From contig NZ_JBHFQG010000001.1 of NCBI RefSeq assembly GCF_041949975.1, forward strand, positions 1 to 64,000: a stretch of 64,000 bases of DNA, in the 5' to 3' direction. Below the pieces are notes generated by a model. The model was not told the origin of the DNA, ran no database searches, and was given only the letters and a program-made list of their open reading frames with translations. The position numbers were made by a program, and so were the translations under genes. The first letter of the stretch is position 1. The number at the start of each line of letters is the position of its first letter. Positions 1-8,808 of this stretch are shown one piece after another. The stretch comes from Alteribacillus sp041949975 (GTDB taxonomy: Bacteria > Bacillota > Bacilli > Bacillales > Marinococcaceae).

Positions 1-145
1 CTTCTTTTACTACTTGTAATTTAAAGTCGTTGGAGTAAACTTGTCGTTTCATTTTCAATCAACCCCTTTGATTCTTAGTGTAACGAAGTTACTTTTCGTT
101 GTCCAAGATCGCTAAGGGGCTTTAGAGGATCAATACGTATGGACA
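1..145 (-). mobile_element. IS3-family insertion sequence, left end only (orfA start and terminal region)
   Basis: On the minus strand an ORF starts with ATG at 52-50, preceded by AAAGGGG, and reads MKRQVYSNDFKLQVVKE up to the window edge. This is the typical beginning of an IS3/IS150-type OrfA, a helix-turn-helix transposase subunit. The ~90 bp between that start and the GH38 reading frame should be the non-coding terminal part of the element. I place the outer end near 145, where the minus strand reads TGTCCATACG, in line with the TG terminus usual for IS3 elements. Only the first 17 codons are in the window, so subgroup and activity cannot be judged. The exact boundary is an inference. Confidence 0.75.
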
Positions 146-1435
146 TCTAAAATTATGTTGTTCGCTGAAGTGGTTGGATTAGGTTATGAAACGTTTTATA
201 TGGTAGAGAATCATACAAATCAGCTGGATCATTCTAATGTTTATCAACATGGTGTATTTTCAAATGATTACTTTCAGGCTGAGATTGAATCTAATGGATC
301 AATAACGGTGAAAGAACATACTTCAAATAAGGTTTTTCCCCATTTAAATATATTTGAAGAAAGCGGGAATGCCGGAGATGAGTATGATTTCTCTCCACCA
401 AGAGAAGATGTCATCATAACGACACGTGATTCTGAACCAGAAATTTTAGTGGTGCATAACGGCCCCTTATTTGCAACTGTGAAAATTGGTCACATTATAA
501 AGGTACCTGTCGATACAGATGTTAATAAACGATCCAAAAAAAAGGAATCTGTCATCATTGAGACGTTTGTAACAGTAAAACGCCATGAAGATCGGATAGA
601 TATTAAGACAGTTATTCATAACACAGTTAAAAATCATAGAATTCGGGCGCTTTTCGAAACGGGTGTAGTTACTAATACTCACAAAGCTGATCAACAATTT
701 GGCGTCATTCGCCGGGACAATCTGCTGCCGCAGGTTGATTATTGGGAAAAAGAACAATGGGAGGAAAAATACTATCCCATTTATCCTCACCAAAAATATG
801 TAGATGTTTCTGATGGGGAGAAAGGACTTTCCGTCCTTAATAAAGGTCTGCCGCAATACGAAATTTTGGATGGGAATACACCAACCATTGCACTTACATT
901 GTTGTGTGGAACAGATTATATGGGGAAACAAGATTTAATTCACCGTCCTGGAAGGCGATCAGGACTTCATGTTGAGACACCTGACAGCAGTCTGTTAGGC
1001 AGGTATGAAATGGAGTATTCTTTCATCCCCCATTCAGGAAATGAGGCAGAAGCTGAAATTGGTTTGAAAGCGGATGAATATACTGCCTCCATGGTTGCAG
1101 TGCAAATCAATGAACCCTCTGATACCCAAAGGTTTAGTGATAAAAATAGCTTCTTTGAATTAGATCATCCTTTTATGGCCATCAGCGCAGTAAAAAAGTG
1201 TGAAAATGATGATAATGTGATAATAAGAATTTATAATACAACGGATAAGGAAATTCCTTTCGTTCACGCACAAATAAACGGAAAGTTCTTCAAGAAAGCG
1301 GAGTTGGCAGATTTGAACGAGAAACCACTTTCTGGAGATGAAACAGCTGACAAGTTCCAATTCCATAAAGATACGATGGTAATAACCAATATTAAGGAAA
1401 ATGAAATAATTAATATTAAATTAAGCAGAGTATAG
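146..1435 (+). pseudogene. GH38 alpha-mannosidase / mannosylglycerate hydrolase-like, 5'-truncated remnant
   Basis: The frame from about 146 to 1435 encodes only the C-terminal beta-sandwich half of a glycoside hydrolase family 38 enzyme. Recognisable stretches include GLGYETFYM, ETFVTVKRHEDRIDI, YPHQKYVDVSDG and HRPGRRSGLHVETPDSSLLG. Full GH38 proteins of the MngB type are about 850-900 residues; roughly 430 remain and the N-terminal catalytic domain is missing. The frame runs into the IS3 end with no start codon in good context: the ATG at 155 has no ribosome binding site. The insertion therefore removed promoter and active site, and the remnant should be catalytically dead. GH38 enzymes next to PTS-type regulators commonly hydrolyse mannosylglycerate or its phosphate. 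That substrate is an inference here. Confidence 0.8.
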
Positions 1436-1466
1436 ACTTTTATTTGTGAAAAGGGGGCATCATTGA

Positions 1467-3425
1467 ATGATTTTATCCATTCGATTAAAAGAGATCATCA
1501 AAGAATTACTAACATTTGATGGCCCCGTAACAAGTGAATACATATCTAATTTTTTAGGGGTAACCTCCCGTACGATAAGAAATGACATCACTGTATTGAA
1601 TCAAGAATTAAAGAAAATCGGAGTCCAAATTGATGCCCAAAGAGGGGTAGGGTATTTCCTGCACCCAACGCCCGATCGTGAAATCAAAGAGTTAGTAGAA
1701 GAATTGTTTCAGCTTAATGAAACGAAAGACAATAAATTGCCTGTTTTACCGGAAGATCGAGTTTTTTATATCTTGAAAAGAATTATTATGGCCGATGATT
1801 TTTTAACGATTGAACAATTAGCTAATGAATTATTTGTGAGTAAATCAACAGTGGATAACGATTTGAAACAAGTGGAAAAATTACTCAATAAATTTGACGT
1901 GACTATTTTCAAAAAACCTAATTACGGGATCAAGCTTGCTGGAAATGAGATGAATATTCGTTTTTGTTTATCTGCGTATTTGTCTGATTTCAAAACTGAT
2001 AAACTTGATGAAAATGAATCTGTAGTAGAAGGAATAGATATTGAATTAATTAAAGCCATTACCAAGAAGCATATTAAACAATTGCCTTTTCAAATTGCTG
2101 AAATGCCTTTTAACAATCTGATTATGCATATTGCTATCGGCATCCAGCGCATTAAAAAAGGAAAAAGTATTGATGTAGAGGCTATAGAAATAGCACCTCT
2201 TGAAAATAAAAAAGAATACTTTGTAGCCTCTCACATTGTCACTTCATTAGAAGAGGTATTTTTCATAAAAATTCCAAAAGAAGAAATTGCTTATATCACG
2301 ATTCATCTTCTTGGAGCGAAACAATTTCAGGACGGAAAGCTTTCACAAGAAGAATTTATGGAATGGATAGGGAAGAGTAATTATCAACTGGTCATTGATA
2401 TATTAGATGAAATAAAACGAGCATATCGCATTGACCTTGGTGACGATGAACTCTTCTTTGGTTTAGGTTTGCATTTAAAATCAGCGTTGAACCGAATGAA
2501 ATATAACATGAACCTTAAAAATCCAATGCTGCAAGACATTAAAAATAGCTATCCCTTTTCTTTTGAGCTTGCTATCGCAGCCTCTAATGTTATTCAGTCT
2601 AAACAGGAGGTTGTCATCAACGAAGAAGAAATTGGATATATCGCTGTCCATTTAGCAGCAGCCATTGAACGAATAAAAAACAAGAAAAAGCGTGAGATAA
2701 GACGCGTCGCTATCGTTTGCTCGTCAGGCATAGGTACAGCAAAATTATTGGCCGCGAGTATTGAAAGTGAATTCCCTGGATTAACGATTGTCGGTACGTA
2801 TCCTGCTTATTCTTTAAAAGATATTAAGGAAGAAGGAACTGACTTAATCTTAAGTACAGTTCCAATTAATAAAGAATGCACCATACCAATACTTCAAATT
2901 AACGCCTTATTAACTGCTGAAGATATAAATAAAGTGAAAAATTATATATCTAGTAAATATTTAAATGAGGATAAAGAAAAATCCTTCGAAAGAATGCAAA
3001 ATTTATTTAGTGAGGATTTATTCTTTACTGAAATCGACAAAACAGACCCAATAGAAATAATAAAATCAATGTCTCATGCCTTAAATGTAAAAGGGTACGT
3101 GAACGATGATTATGTAAATTCTGTCCTTGAACGGGAAGACATTTCGCCGACTTCAATTGGGAATTTAGTAGCGATCCCTCATCCATTAAAACCGAACGCA
3201 CTTGATTCCTGTATTGCGATCGGAATATTGAAGAAGCCTGTAAAGTGGGGAGAACATACTGTTCAATTCATTTTGCTTCTCGCATTGAATGAAAAAGATA
3301 AAGAGGAATTCAGCTCGCTTTTTAATAGGCTTTGGAATTTAGTTCAAGACAAAAAGTTAGTTGCAGATCTTTGTAAAACGTCCAAATTCTCAGAAGTTTT
3401 GTCGAAACTAGAAAGATTGAAATAA
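1467..3425 (+). CDS. PRD-domain transcriptional activator/antiterminator (BglG/MtlR type) with EIIB and EIIA modules
   Basis: A 652-residue sugar-operon regulator controlled by PTS phosphorylation. Domains in order: an N-terminal helix-turn-helix (about 1-60), a second Mga-like helix-turn-helix (about 95-160), PRD1 with His221 and His280, PRD2 with His336 and His395, an EIIB-like domain with Cys418 in VCSSGIGTAK, and an EIIA-like domain with His572 in AIPHPL. All expected phosphorylation residues are present, so it looks functional. The start ATG follows AAAGGGGG. It lies 31 bp after the GH38 remnant and is probably its former regulator; the matching PTS permease is absent and may lie beyond the IS. 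With two DNA-binding domains it is more likely a DNA-binding activator (MtlR, LicR type) than an RNA antiterminator. Confidence 0.88.
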   Translation: MILSIRLKEIIKELLTFDGPVTSEYISNFLGVTSRTIRNDITVLNQELKKIGVQIDAQRGVGYFLHPTPDREIKELVEELFQLNETKDNKLPVLPEDRVFYILKRIIMADDFLTIEQLANELFVSKSTVDNDLKQVEKLLNKFDVTIFKKPNYGIKLAGNEMNIRFCLSAYLSDFKTDKLDENESVVEGIDIELIKAITKKHIKQLPFQIAEMPFNNLIMHIAIGIQRIKKGKSIDVEAIEIAPLENKKEYFVASHIVTSLEEVFFIKIPKEEIAYITIHLLGAKQFQDGKLSQEEFMEWIGKSNYQLVIDILDEIKRAYRIDLGDDELFFGLGLHLKSALNRMKYNMNLKNPMLQDIKNSYPFSFELAIAASNVIQSKQEVVINEEEIGYIAVHLAAAIERIKNKKKREIRRVAIVCSSGIGTAKLLAASIESEFPGLTIVGTYPAYSLKDIKEEGTDLILSTVPINKECTIPILQINALLTAEDINKVKNYISSKYLNEDKEKSFERMQNLFSEDLFFTEIDKTDPIEIIKSMSHALNVKGYVNDDYVNSVLEREDISPTSIGNLVAIPHPLKPNALDSCIAIGILKKPVKWGEHTVQFILLLALNEKDKEEFSSLFNRLWNLVQDKKLVADLCKTSKFSEVLSKLERLK

Positions 3426-3458
3426 TGGGATAAAGATGAGACATGGGAGGGGATTAAC

Positions 3459-4322
3459 GTGGCTAAAATAGCTATAGGGCAAATTACACCCGAAACGGCA
3501 CAAATAAATAGTAACCTGGAAAAAATGAAGCACTATACAGAAGATATAGCAGTAAAGGGTGCGGAATTAGTAGTATTTCCTGAGCTGGCTTTATCTGGTT
3601 ACAATTGTGGAGATTCTTTTTTTGATATAGCTGAGTCTATTCCAGGTGCCTCTACCCAATTTTTAGAGAAACTAGCTGTAAAGCATAATATTTATATTAT
3701 TTGGGGCATGCCTGAAAAAAGTGTGAATGGTGTACTATATAATGCAGCTGTACTTGTAGGGCCAGAAGGTTACATTGGAAAATGGAGAAAAAATACTCTT
3801 CCAGGGCATGCAACGGATAAAACAGGTCCTGGAGCCTTTCCTGACAGAAGATACTTTAAGGCAGGCGAAGATTTACCTGTGTTTTCTACTAATATAGGAA
3901 AAATTGGCGTTCTTATTTGTTATGATATTTTCTTTCCCGAATTAGCCCGGATGTTAACATTAAAAGGAGCAGATATTATTGTAGGAATATCAGGCTCCCC
4001 TTCATTTGAAAAAGATATCTTTGAACCTATCGTAAAAGTGAGAGCGATGGAAAATACAGTAAACTTTGTTTACACGAACTTAGTTGGGAAGGAAGGAGAA
4101 ACGGAATATTGGGGCGGCGGCTGTATCATCGGAGCCGGTGAAAAAGATACAAAGGTTCCTGGAAGCCCACTATTATGCAAAGCTCCATATGAAGGAGAAG
4201 GTATTACTTTAGGAGACCTGGATATCGATCATCACAATCAGGTTCGCCCTTACTTCCCGGTACTAAGGGATCTAACAACGAGAATGTATGAACAACTTGC
4301 AGAACTTCATAAGAAAAATTAA
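3459..4322 (+). CDS. Carbon-nitrogen hydrolase (nitrilase superfamily amidohydrolase)
   Basis: A 287-residue cytosolic hydrolase cleaving a non-peptide C-N bond. The family Glu-Lys-Cys triad is complete: Glu42 in FPELALSGYN, Lys111 in WRKNTLPGH and Cys154 in LICYDIFFPE. Length and motif spacing fit single-domain amidase or carbamoylase members. The start is GTG at 3459, with GGGAGGGG seven bases upstream; the gene follows the PRD regulator by 33 bp and probably belongs to the same transcript. A strong hairpin terminator follows. The substrate cannot be read from the sequence. An omega-amidase, N-carbamoyl-amino-acid hydrolase or small-amide hydrolase are all possible. It appears intact. Confidence 0.85.
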   Translation: MAKIAIGQITPETAQINSNLEKMKHYTEDIAVKGAELVVFPELALSGYNCGDSFFDIAESIPGASTQFLEKLAVKHNIYIIWGMPEKSVNGVLYNAAVLVGPEGYIGKWRKNTLPGHATDKTGPGAFPDRRYFKAGEDLPVFSTNIGKIGVLICYDIFFPELARMLTLKGADIIVGISGSPSFEKDIFEPIVKVRAMENTVNFVYTNLVGKEGETEYWGGGCIIGAGEKDTKVPGSPLLCKAPYEGEGITLGDLDIDHHNQVRPYFPVLRDLTTRMYEQLAELHKKN

Positions 4323-4382
4323 TTATAACTAAACTGTCGCAGAATGAGAGATAGAAAGATCAAGTTGAAACATTTAGAATAA

Positions 4383-4414
4383 AAGGTTCCCTTAACGAGA
4401 GGGAACCATTTTTT
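4383..4414. terminator. Bidirectional rho-independent terminator between convergent genes
   Basis: The stem GGTTCCC/GGGAACC with a nine-base loop is followed by ATTTTTTC on the plus strand. It is preceded by an A-rich tract that serves the opposite direction. It separates the C-N hydrolase gene from the minus-strand gene at 4448-4921. Confidence 0.85.
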
Positions 4415-4447
4415 CTGTCTGCATAGTAAAGATGTCGTTTGCCAAAA

Positions 4448-4921
4448 TTAATACCATGCTCCTTGTGAATTACTGTACTGGGACTGCCCCTGCCACGCAC
4501 CACCCCCTGTGATTTGCATTGTCGTTTGTTTCGCATTTTGTAAATACCGTTCTGCCTCATTCTGATGAAGGATAATGCTTTGAATAAACGGTTTGTAGGA
4601 AGAGGGAGCGGCATTTTCCATGACCTGCAAGCCACGGCGTACACCGCGGTCTTCCTGTTCGGCGTTTTGTATGCAGTTGGTCAAGGTTTGTACGAGGGAT
4701 GGCCCGTTTTCTCCATTCATTAACCTTTGGGCCGATCCACTTGCGGTCACTCGATGATAAGAAGCAGGAACGAGATGGGAATGCATTTCTGCATTTCCTT
4801 GTAAATTTTCGGTTTCGGGGATATGAAACAACTGGGTGCTCATGGAACAAACCATCATTTCACTGAACAGACTGCGATTTAACTCAATTACAACAGGTTG
4901 CCACATTTCATTTTGTCTCAA
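4448..4921 (-). CDS. Uncharacterised protein with Gly/Gln/Ser-rich tail, possibly spore-associated
   Basis: About 157 residues with no signal peptide or membrane segment. I prefer the TTG at 4921 as start (MRQNEMWQPV), about eight bases after AGAAGG, rather than a GTG overlapping that site. The body is mixed charged helix (for example RLMNGENGPSLVQTLTNCIQ). The C-terminal 25 residues are low-complexity, rich in Gly, Gln, Ser, Trp and Tyr, and end in SQGAWY, which is reminiscent of spore coat or surface proteins. I do not recognise the family. It is convergent with the C-N hydrolase gene and shares its terminator. The spore link is only a compositional guess. Confidence 0.6.
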   Translation of the reverse strand: MRQNEMWQPVVIELNRSLFSEMMVCSMSTQLFHIPETENLQGNAEMHSHLVPASYHRVTASGSAQRLMNGENGPSLVQTLTNCIQNAEQEDRGVRRGLQVMENAAPSSYKPFIQSIILHQNEAERYLQNAKQTTMQITGGGAWQGQSQYSNSQGAWY

Positions 4922-5053
4922 AAAAAACACCTTCTTGCCAAAGAATATGGTGGGTCATCGCCTGCCATATTGTATGTGGCTTACGCTTATTTGTTACCAA
5001 AGCTTAGTAGGGCCATCCAGCAAAAGGGTGTGCAAATCGCACCGAAAAGAAAA

Positions 5054-5362
5054 TCACATAAGAAACCGTTGGAACACTTCATCTAAATCATCATAACCCG
5101 CTACATCCAAATTCGAAGGTTCGTCCGTTTCCACCATCCATCCTCCGGGAGCACGAGCTAAATGGCCGTCCACATTTTTGGTATACGGAAGATGCACCAT
5201 ATAAACCTTCCCGTCCTTTCTAACCGTGTACCCGACGTAATAGGTATTATCCTGGCCTTCTTCTTCAAAAACACCTATGTTGTCTATGTTGTATTTTTCC
5301 ATAAGCGGCTGAAAAGAATCCTGCAGCTCATTTATTAGTTGATCACGCGGTATAAATTCCAT
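5054..5362 (-). CDS. Small conserved Bacillaceae protein, DUF5634-like
   Basis: 102 residues when started at the ATG at 5362 (MEFIPRDQLINEL), which follows GGAGGAG by eight bases. An upstream in-frame start lacks such a site. The protein is acidic and soluble, with alternating strands such as IGVFEEEGQDNTYYVGYTVR and YMVHLPYTK. It resembles the small Bacillus proteins annotated DUF5634, a name given from memory. No catalytic motif is visible. The 130 bp between this gene and the next minus-strand gene could hold that gene's promoter. Confidence 0.6.
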   Translation of the reverse strand: MEFIPRDQLINELQDSFQPLMEKYNIDNIGVFEEEGQDNTYYVGYTVRKDGKVYMVHLPYTKNVDGHLARAPGGWMVETDEPSNLDVAGYDDLDEVFQRFLM

Positions 5363-5571
5363 CGTATTCACTCCTCCAGCTATCATTTCCCTTAATATGC
5401 TATTTTTTCTAGGATGTCATTCATATAACAATATATATAACAAAACCCTTTTTGTTCCGTAATACTTATCAAAAATTAGAAGGGATAATAGTTTTTACTC
5501 TTAATGTATTTATCCAAGCAACAATGACAAAAATTCATATTCTATTTAAAACCAATAAAAGGAGGGTTTTT

Positions 5572-5997
5572 TTGCATTTAGAAAAATTAAAAGAGCTATG
5601 TGATATAGTTGCAGATATTTTAGATGGAGAAGGTAGTGTAACCGAAGATGGAGTTTGCTTAATACAAAGACTGCGTGATTTAAATTTTACTATTGATAGA
5701 GTTCCAACACGTTCTCCCCTAGTTAGACCGCAATTTTTTTCATTTGAATTTAGAGATGGCAGAGTATTAAATTTAGGGGAAACTGTACTTTTAGAAGAGG
5801 AAATCAACCCCCTGCTAACTGAACTACGTAAACGTGATATAACGGTTACAGCTATTCACAACCACTGGCTTTTTGATGAGCCTCGTGCCATGTATATGCA
5901 CTTTCAATCCACAGATGACGATCCAATTGTATTTGCTAAAAAAGTTGCAGCAGCATTGAAAGTTTTGGATAGATCAGATAGAAGAAGGAGATTTTAA
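5572..5997 (+). CDS. DUF1259-family protein (LppY/LpqO-like)
   Basis: About 141 residues from the TTG at 5572, which lies seven bases after AAAAGGAGGG; the longer upstream frame has no comparable site. The motif TAIHNHWLFDEPRAMYMHF is diagnostic of DUF1259, a family of unknown biochemistry in which the His pair suggests metal or ligand binding. This is a short single-domain member with no signal peptide, in contrast to the lipoprotein members of actinobacteria. It stands alone, with two terminator-like hairpins downstream. Role unknown. Confidence 0.78.
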   Translation: MHLEKLKELCDIVADILDGEGSVTEDGVCLIQRLRDLNFTIDRVPTRSPLVRPQFFSFEFRDGRVLNLGETVLLEEEINPLLTELRKRDITVTAIHNHWLFDEPRAMYMHFQSTDDDPIVFAKKVAAALKVLDRSDRRRRF

Positions 5998-6043
5998 AGA
6001 CCTAATATTTATTTATATACAACCCAGCATTTCTTTCAGACAT

Positions 6044-6072
6044 CGGTGATAAAATTATCGCCTTTATTGTTT
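6044..6072 (+). terminator. Terminator after the DUF1259 gene
   Basis: The stem GGTGATAA/TTATCGCC with a very short loop is followed by TTTATTGTTTATT. It lies about 50 bp after the DUF1259 stop codon. Confidence 0.5.
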
Positions 6073-6126
6073 ATTCTTTTAATTATTGTAGGTGCTAGCT
6101 TTGTGAAATATTAAAATAACATTTTC

Positions 6127-6157
6127 AGGCAAAGGAAATCGTCTTTTGCCTCTTTTC
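6127..6157 (+). terminator. Second terminator-like hairpin upstream of the dehydrogenase operon
   Basis: AGGCAAA pairs with TTTGCCT across a ten-base loop, followed by CTTTTCTTT. With the hairpin at 6044 it insulates the downstream operon. The rest of the 5998-6357 interval holds no gene that I can support and presumably contains the operon promoter. Confidence 0.55.
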
Positions 6158-6357
6158 TTTAATTAGTAACGGAATGAAAGAAGTTTCTTTATTGTCTACG
6201 AGCGATATCTCTTTTAATTTTCCAAGTAACGCTATAAAGGGTTTCATAAATTTTGATTGAAAGGAGTGAACTGTAGTGAAAACTGTTTTAAATTATTAGA
6301 TTATTCTGTACAATTAGATCACGAGAGATATTAGCTGCTATTAAAGGAGAAATGTTT

Positions 6358-7752
6358 ATGAGCCTAACAGTAGATCATGTATTCCATGATTTGAAAGCGT
6401 TTCTAAAAGATCATCAGGTAACGATGAATGAAACGATGAGGGAACAACATAGTCATGACGAGTCGTATCACAAAAGCAGTTTACCGGATGTCGTTGTTTT
6501 TCCTGACAGTGCTGATGAGGTAAGCGGGATTGTGAAAGTGGCAAATGAACATCATACACCAATTATTCCTTATGGATTGGGAACTAGTTTGGAAGGTCAT
6601 GTTATTCCAAATGATCACGGTATTACTATAGACTTTTCCCAAATGAACAAAGTCCTGGAAGTTCGGGAAAAAGATTTTTTAGTTCGAGTTCAGCCAGGTA
6701 TCACACGATCTCAATTAAATAAAGAACTTAAAAAATATGGACTTTTCTTCTCCGTTGATCCTGGGGCCGATGCTACTCTAGGCGGCATGGCAGCGACGAA
6801 TGCCAGCGGGACGACATCCGTAAAGTATGGTGTGATGCGGGATCAAGTTCATGATTTAGAAGTTGTTCTTGCCGATGGACAAGTCATACATACAGGCAAC
6901 TTAGCACAAAAGTCATCGTCGGGTTATCATTTAAATAGTTTATTTGTCGGCTCAGAAGGAACATTAGGCTGTATAACTGAATTAACATTAAAGTTATATG
7001 GCATTCCTGAGCATATCGTGGCTGCTAGAGCCTCTTTTGCCAGTATAGATGACGCAGTGGAAGCCGTTGTTTCCATTCTGCATGCGGGTGTACCGATTGC
7101 AAGAGTGGAGCTTATTGATGAGCCTTCCATGAAGCAAGCTAACTTGTTCAGCGATACCAATTATAAGGAAAAATCCACCTTGTTTTTAGAGTTTCATGGA
7201 AATGAACCGGGACTTAACCATGATGTGGAATTTACGAAAGAAATCGTTGCCGATCATCATTGTGAAGAGATTTATTTTGAAGAAGATAACGCAGCAAGAA
7301 ACCGTTTATGGGAGGCAAGGCACAATCTCGCCTATGCTTATATCCATGGAAGTCCTGGCAAAAAGTTAATGGTAACCGATGTTTGTGTTCCGATTTCCGA
7401 ATTAGCAGGAGCGATAACACACGCTCGAGAAAATGTGAATGAATTAGACCTTCACGGGGGCATTCTTGGCCATGTGGGGGATGGAAATTATCATGTTCTG
7501 CTTATGTTGAACACGGAGGATCCGGAAGAAGTCAAAAAAGCAAAAAAGCTGAATGAGAAAATTGTGGACTATGCTTTACAGCGCGGCGGCACCTGCACCG
7601 GTGAACATGGAGTAGGCATCGGTAAAATGAAATATCAGCAAAAAGAGCACGGCTCGGCGCTGCAAGTCATGGAAAACATCAAAGCAGCATTAGATCCAAA
7701 GGGAATTTTTAATCCGCACAAACTGGTTCAGCCAAAAAGGAGAAGCGTATGA
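6358..7752 (+). CDS. FAD-linked oxidase, D-lactate dehydrogenase (cytochrome)/GlcD family
   Basis: 464 residues from the ATG at 6358, eight bases after AAAGGAG; the ATG at 6352 is too close to that site. It has an N-terminal FAD_binding_4 (PCMH-type) domain with PDVVVFPDSADEV, IPYGLGTSLEGHV and GADATLGGMAATNASGT. The C-terminal FAD-oxidase domain has GHVGDGNYHVLL and CTGEHGVGIGK, typical of the LDHD/GlcD branch. Such enzymes oxidise D-2-hydroxyacids such as D-lactate or glycolate and pass electrons to the quinone or cytochrome pool. The stop overlaps the next start in ATGA, so it is translationally coupled to the BASS transporter. This suggests uptake followed by oxidation of a 2-hydroxy acid. 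The exact substrate is unresolved. Confidence 0.85.
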   Translation: MSLTVDHVFHDLKAFLKDHQVTMNETMREQHSHDESYHKSSLPDVVVFPDSADEVSGIVKVANEHHTPIIPYGLGTSLEGHVIPNDHGITIDFSQMNKVLEVREKDFLVRVQPGITRSQLNKELKKYGLFFSVDPGADATLGGMAATNASGTTSVKYGVMRDQVHDLEVVLADGQVIHTGNLAQKSSSGYHLNSLFVGSEGTLGCITELTLKLYGIPEHIVAARASFASIDDAVEAVVSILHAGVPIARVELIDEPSMKQANLFSDTNYKEKSTLFLEFHGNEPGLNHDVEFTKEIVADHHCEEIYFEEDNAARNRLWEARHNLAYAYIHGSPGKKLMVTDVCVPISELAGAITHARENVNELDLHGGILGHVGDGNYHVLLMLNTEDPEEVKKAKKLNEKIVDYALQRGGTCTGEHGVGIGKMKYQQKEHGSALQVMENIKAALDPKGIFNPHKLVQPKRRSV

Positions 7753-8735
7753 AAGGCCTGGAAATGATAAGTAACATAGCAGGGAAGTACTTTGCCATTT
7801 GGGTTGTTGGTGCAGCTGTAATAGCCTATTTTGTTCCAAATCCTTTTCTCTTTTTTAATAGTTATATCACTATTCTTTTAGGAATTGTGATGTTTGGAAT
7901 GGGGCTTACTCTAAAGCCTGTTGATTTTAAGCTGGTTCTCAGCAAACCGCTGCCTGTGATTATTGGCGTGTTCGCTCAATTTTTGATGATGCCGCTGATC
8001 GCTTTTACTATTGCCTATGCCTTACATTTACCGAATGAATTAGCGGCGGGTCTGGTTTTATTAGGTGCTGTCCCTGGGGGTACAGCTTCTAATGTCATGG
8101 TTTATCTAGCGAAAGGAAATCTGGCACTCTCTGTTGCTATGACATCATTTTCTACTTTACTTGCTCCTGTGGCCACACCGCTTATTTTATTGGTGCTGGC
8201 AGGACAATGGTTACCGGTCGATCCGGTCTCGATGTTTGTGTCGATCGTTCAAGTCATCATTCTTCCGATAGCGCTTGGACTGATGATTAGAAAATTATTT
8301 CCAGCCGCCGTTAATAAAAGCAGTTCAGTTATCCCATTAATCTCCGTTGTTACGATCATTATTATCGTATCTGCTGTTGTATCAGCAAATGTGGAGAGTA
8401 TTGCTACCTCCGGGCTTCTTATTTTCTCAGCTGTTATGCTTCATAATCTATTAGGACTGCTGCTTGGATATACTGCAGCATGGCTGATGAGGTTGGATGA
8501 AAGTAAACGACGAGCCATTTCTATCGAAGTCGGCATGCAGAATTCCGGACTGGGAGCAGCCCTGGCTGCAGCCCACTTTGGTCCATTAGCGGCATTACCT
8601 AATGTCATAGCAGCAGTATGGCACAATATATCCGGCCCCATCCTTGCCACGATTTGGTCCAAAAGACCAGGGAACACGAAAGGGGAGGTATCCCTTCATC
8701 CAACAAAACCTCGGGTTGAAGATGTTGGAAAATAA
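7749..8735 (+). CDS. BASS-family sodium-dependent organic anion transporter
   Basis: 328 residues with about ten hydrophobic membrane spans and the motif GLVLLGAVPGGTASNVMVYL, characteristic of the bile acid:sodium symporter family (YocS/PanS branch). A second conserved region is IEVGMQNSGLGAALAAAHFG near residue 265. Substrates in this family include bile acids, pyruvate and ketopantoate. Coupling to a 2-hydroxyacid dehydrogenase argues for a small monocarboxylate here, which is an inference. The start overlaps the upstream stop by four bases, and a strong terminator follows. Confidence 0.87.
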   Translation: MKGLEMISNIAGKYFAIWVVGAAVIAYFVPNPFLFFNSYITILLGIVMFGMGLTLKPVDFKLVLSKPLPVIIGVFAQFLMMPLIAFTIAYALHLPNELAAGLVLLGAVPGGTASNVMVYLAKGNLALSVAMTSFSTLLAPVATPLILLVLAGQWLPVDPVSMFVSIVQVIILPIALGLMIRKLFPAAVNKSSSVIPLISVVTIIIIVSAVVSANVESIATSGLLIFSAVMLHNLLGLLLGYTAAWLMRLDESKRRAISIEVGMQNSGLGAALAAAHFGPLAALPNVIAAVWHNISGPILATIWSKRPGNTKGEVSLHPTKPRVEDVGK

Positions 8736-8748
8736 ACATATGACAAAT

Positions 8749-8790
8749 AGAGCATGAGACGTGAGGTTTAAAGGTCTCATGCTCTTTTTC
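8749..8790 (+). terminator. Strong rho-independent terminator
   Basis: AGAGCATGAGAC pairs with GTCTCATGCTCT across a 13-base loop, followed by TTTTTCG. It ends the dehydrogenase-transporter operon and may also serve the convergent esterase gene. Confidence 0.88.
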
Positions 8791-8808
8791 GTGTGGCAGT
8801 ACGGTCAA

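Noticed and set aside
4898..5086. Plus-strand open frame beginning MPHFILSQKKHLLAKEYGG
   Set aside because: It overlaps the 5' ends and promoter regions of two minus-strand genes with good ribosome sites, and it has no ribosome site of its own.
6280..6300. Tiny ORF starting with GTG at about 6276 after AAAGGAG
   Set aside because: Only seven codons follow before a stop. It may be a vestige, but it gives no testable protein.
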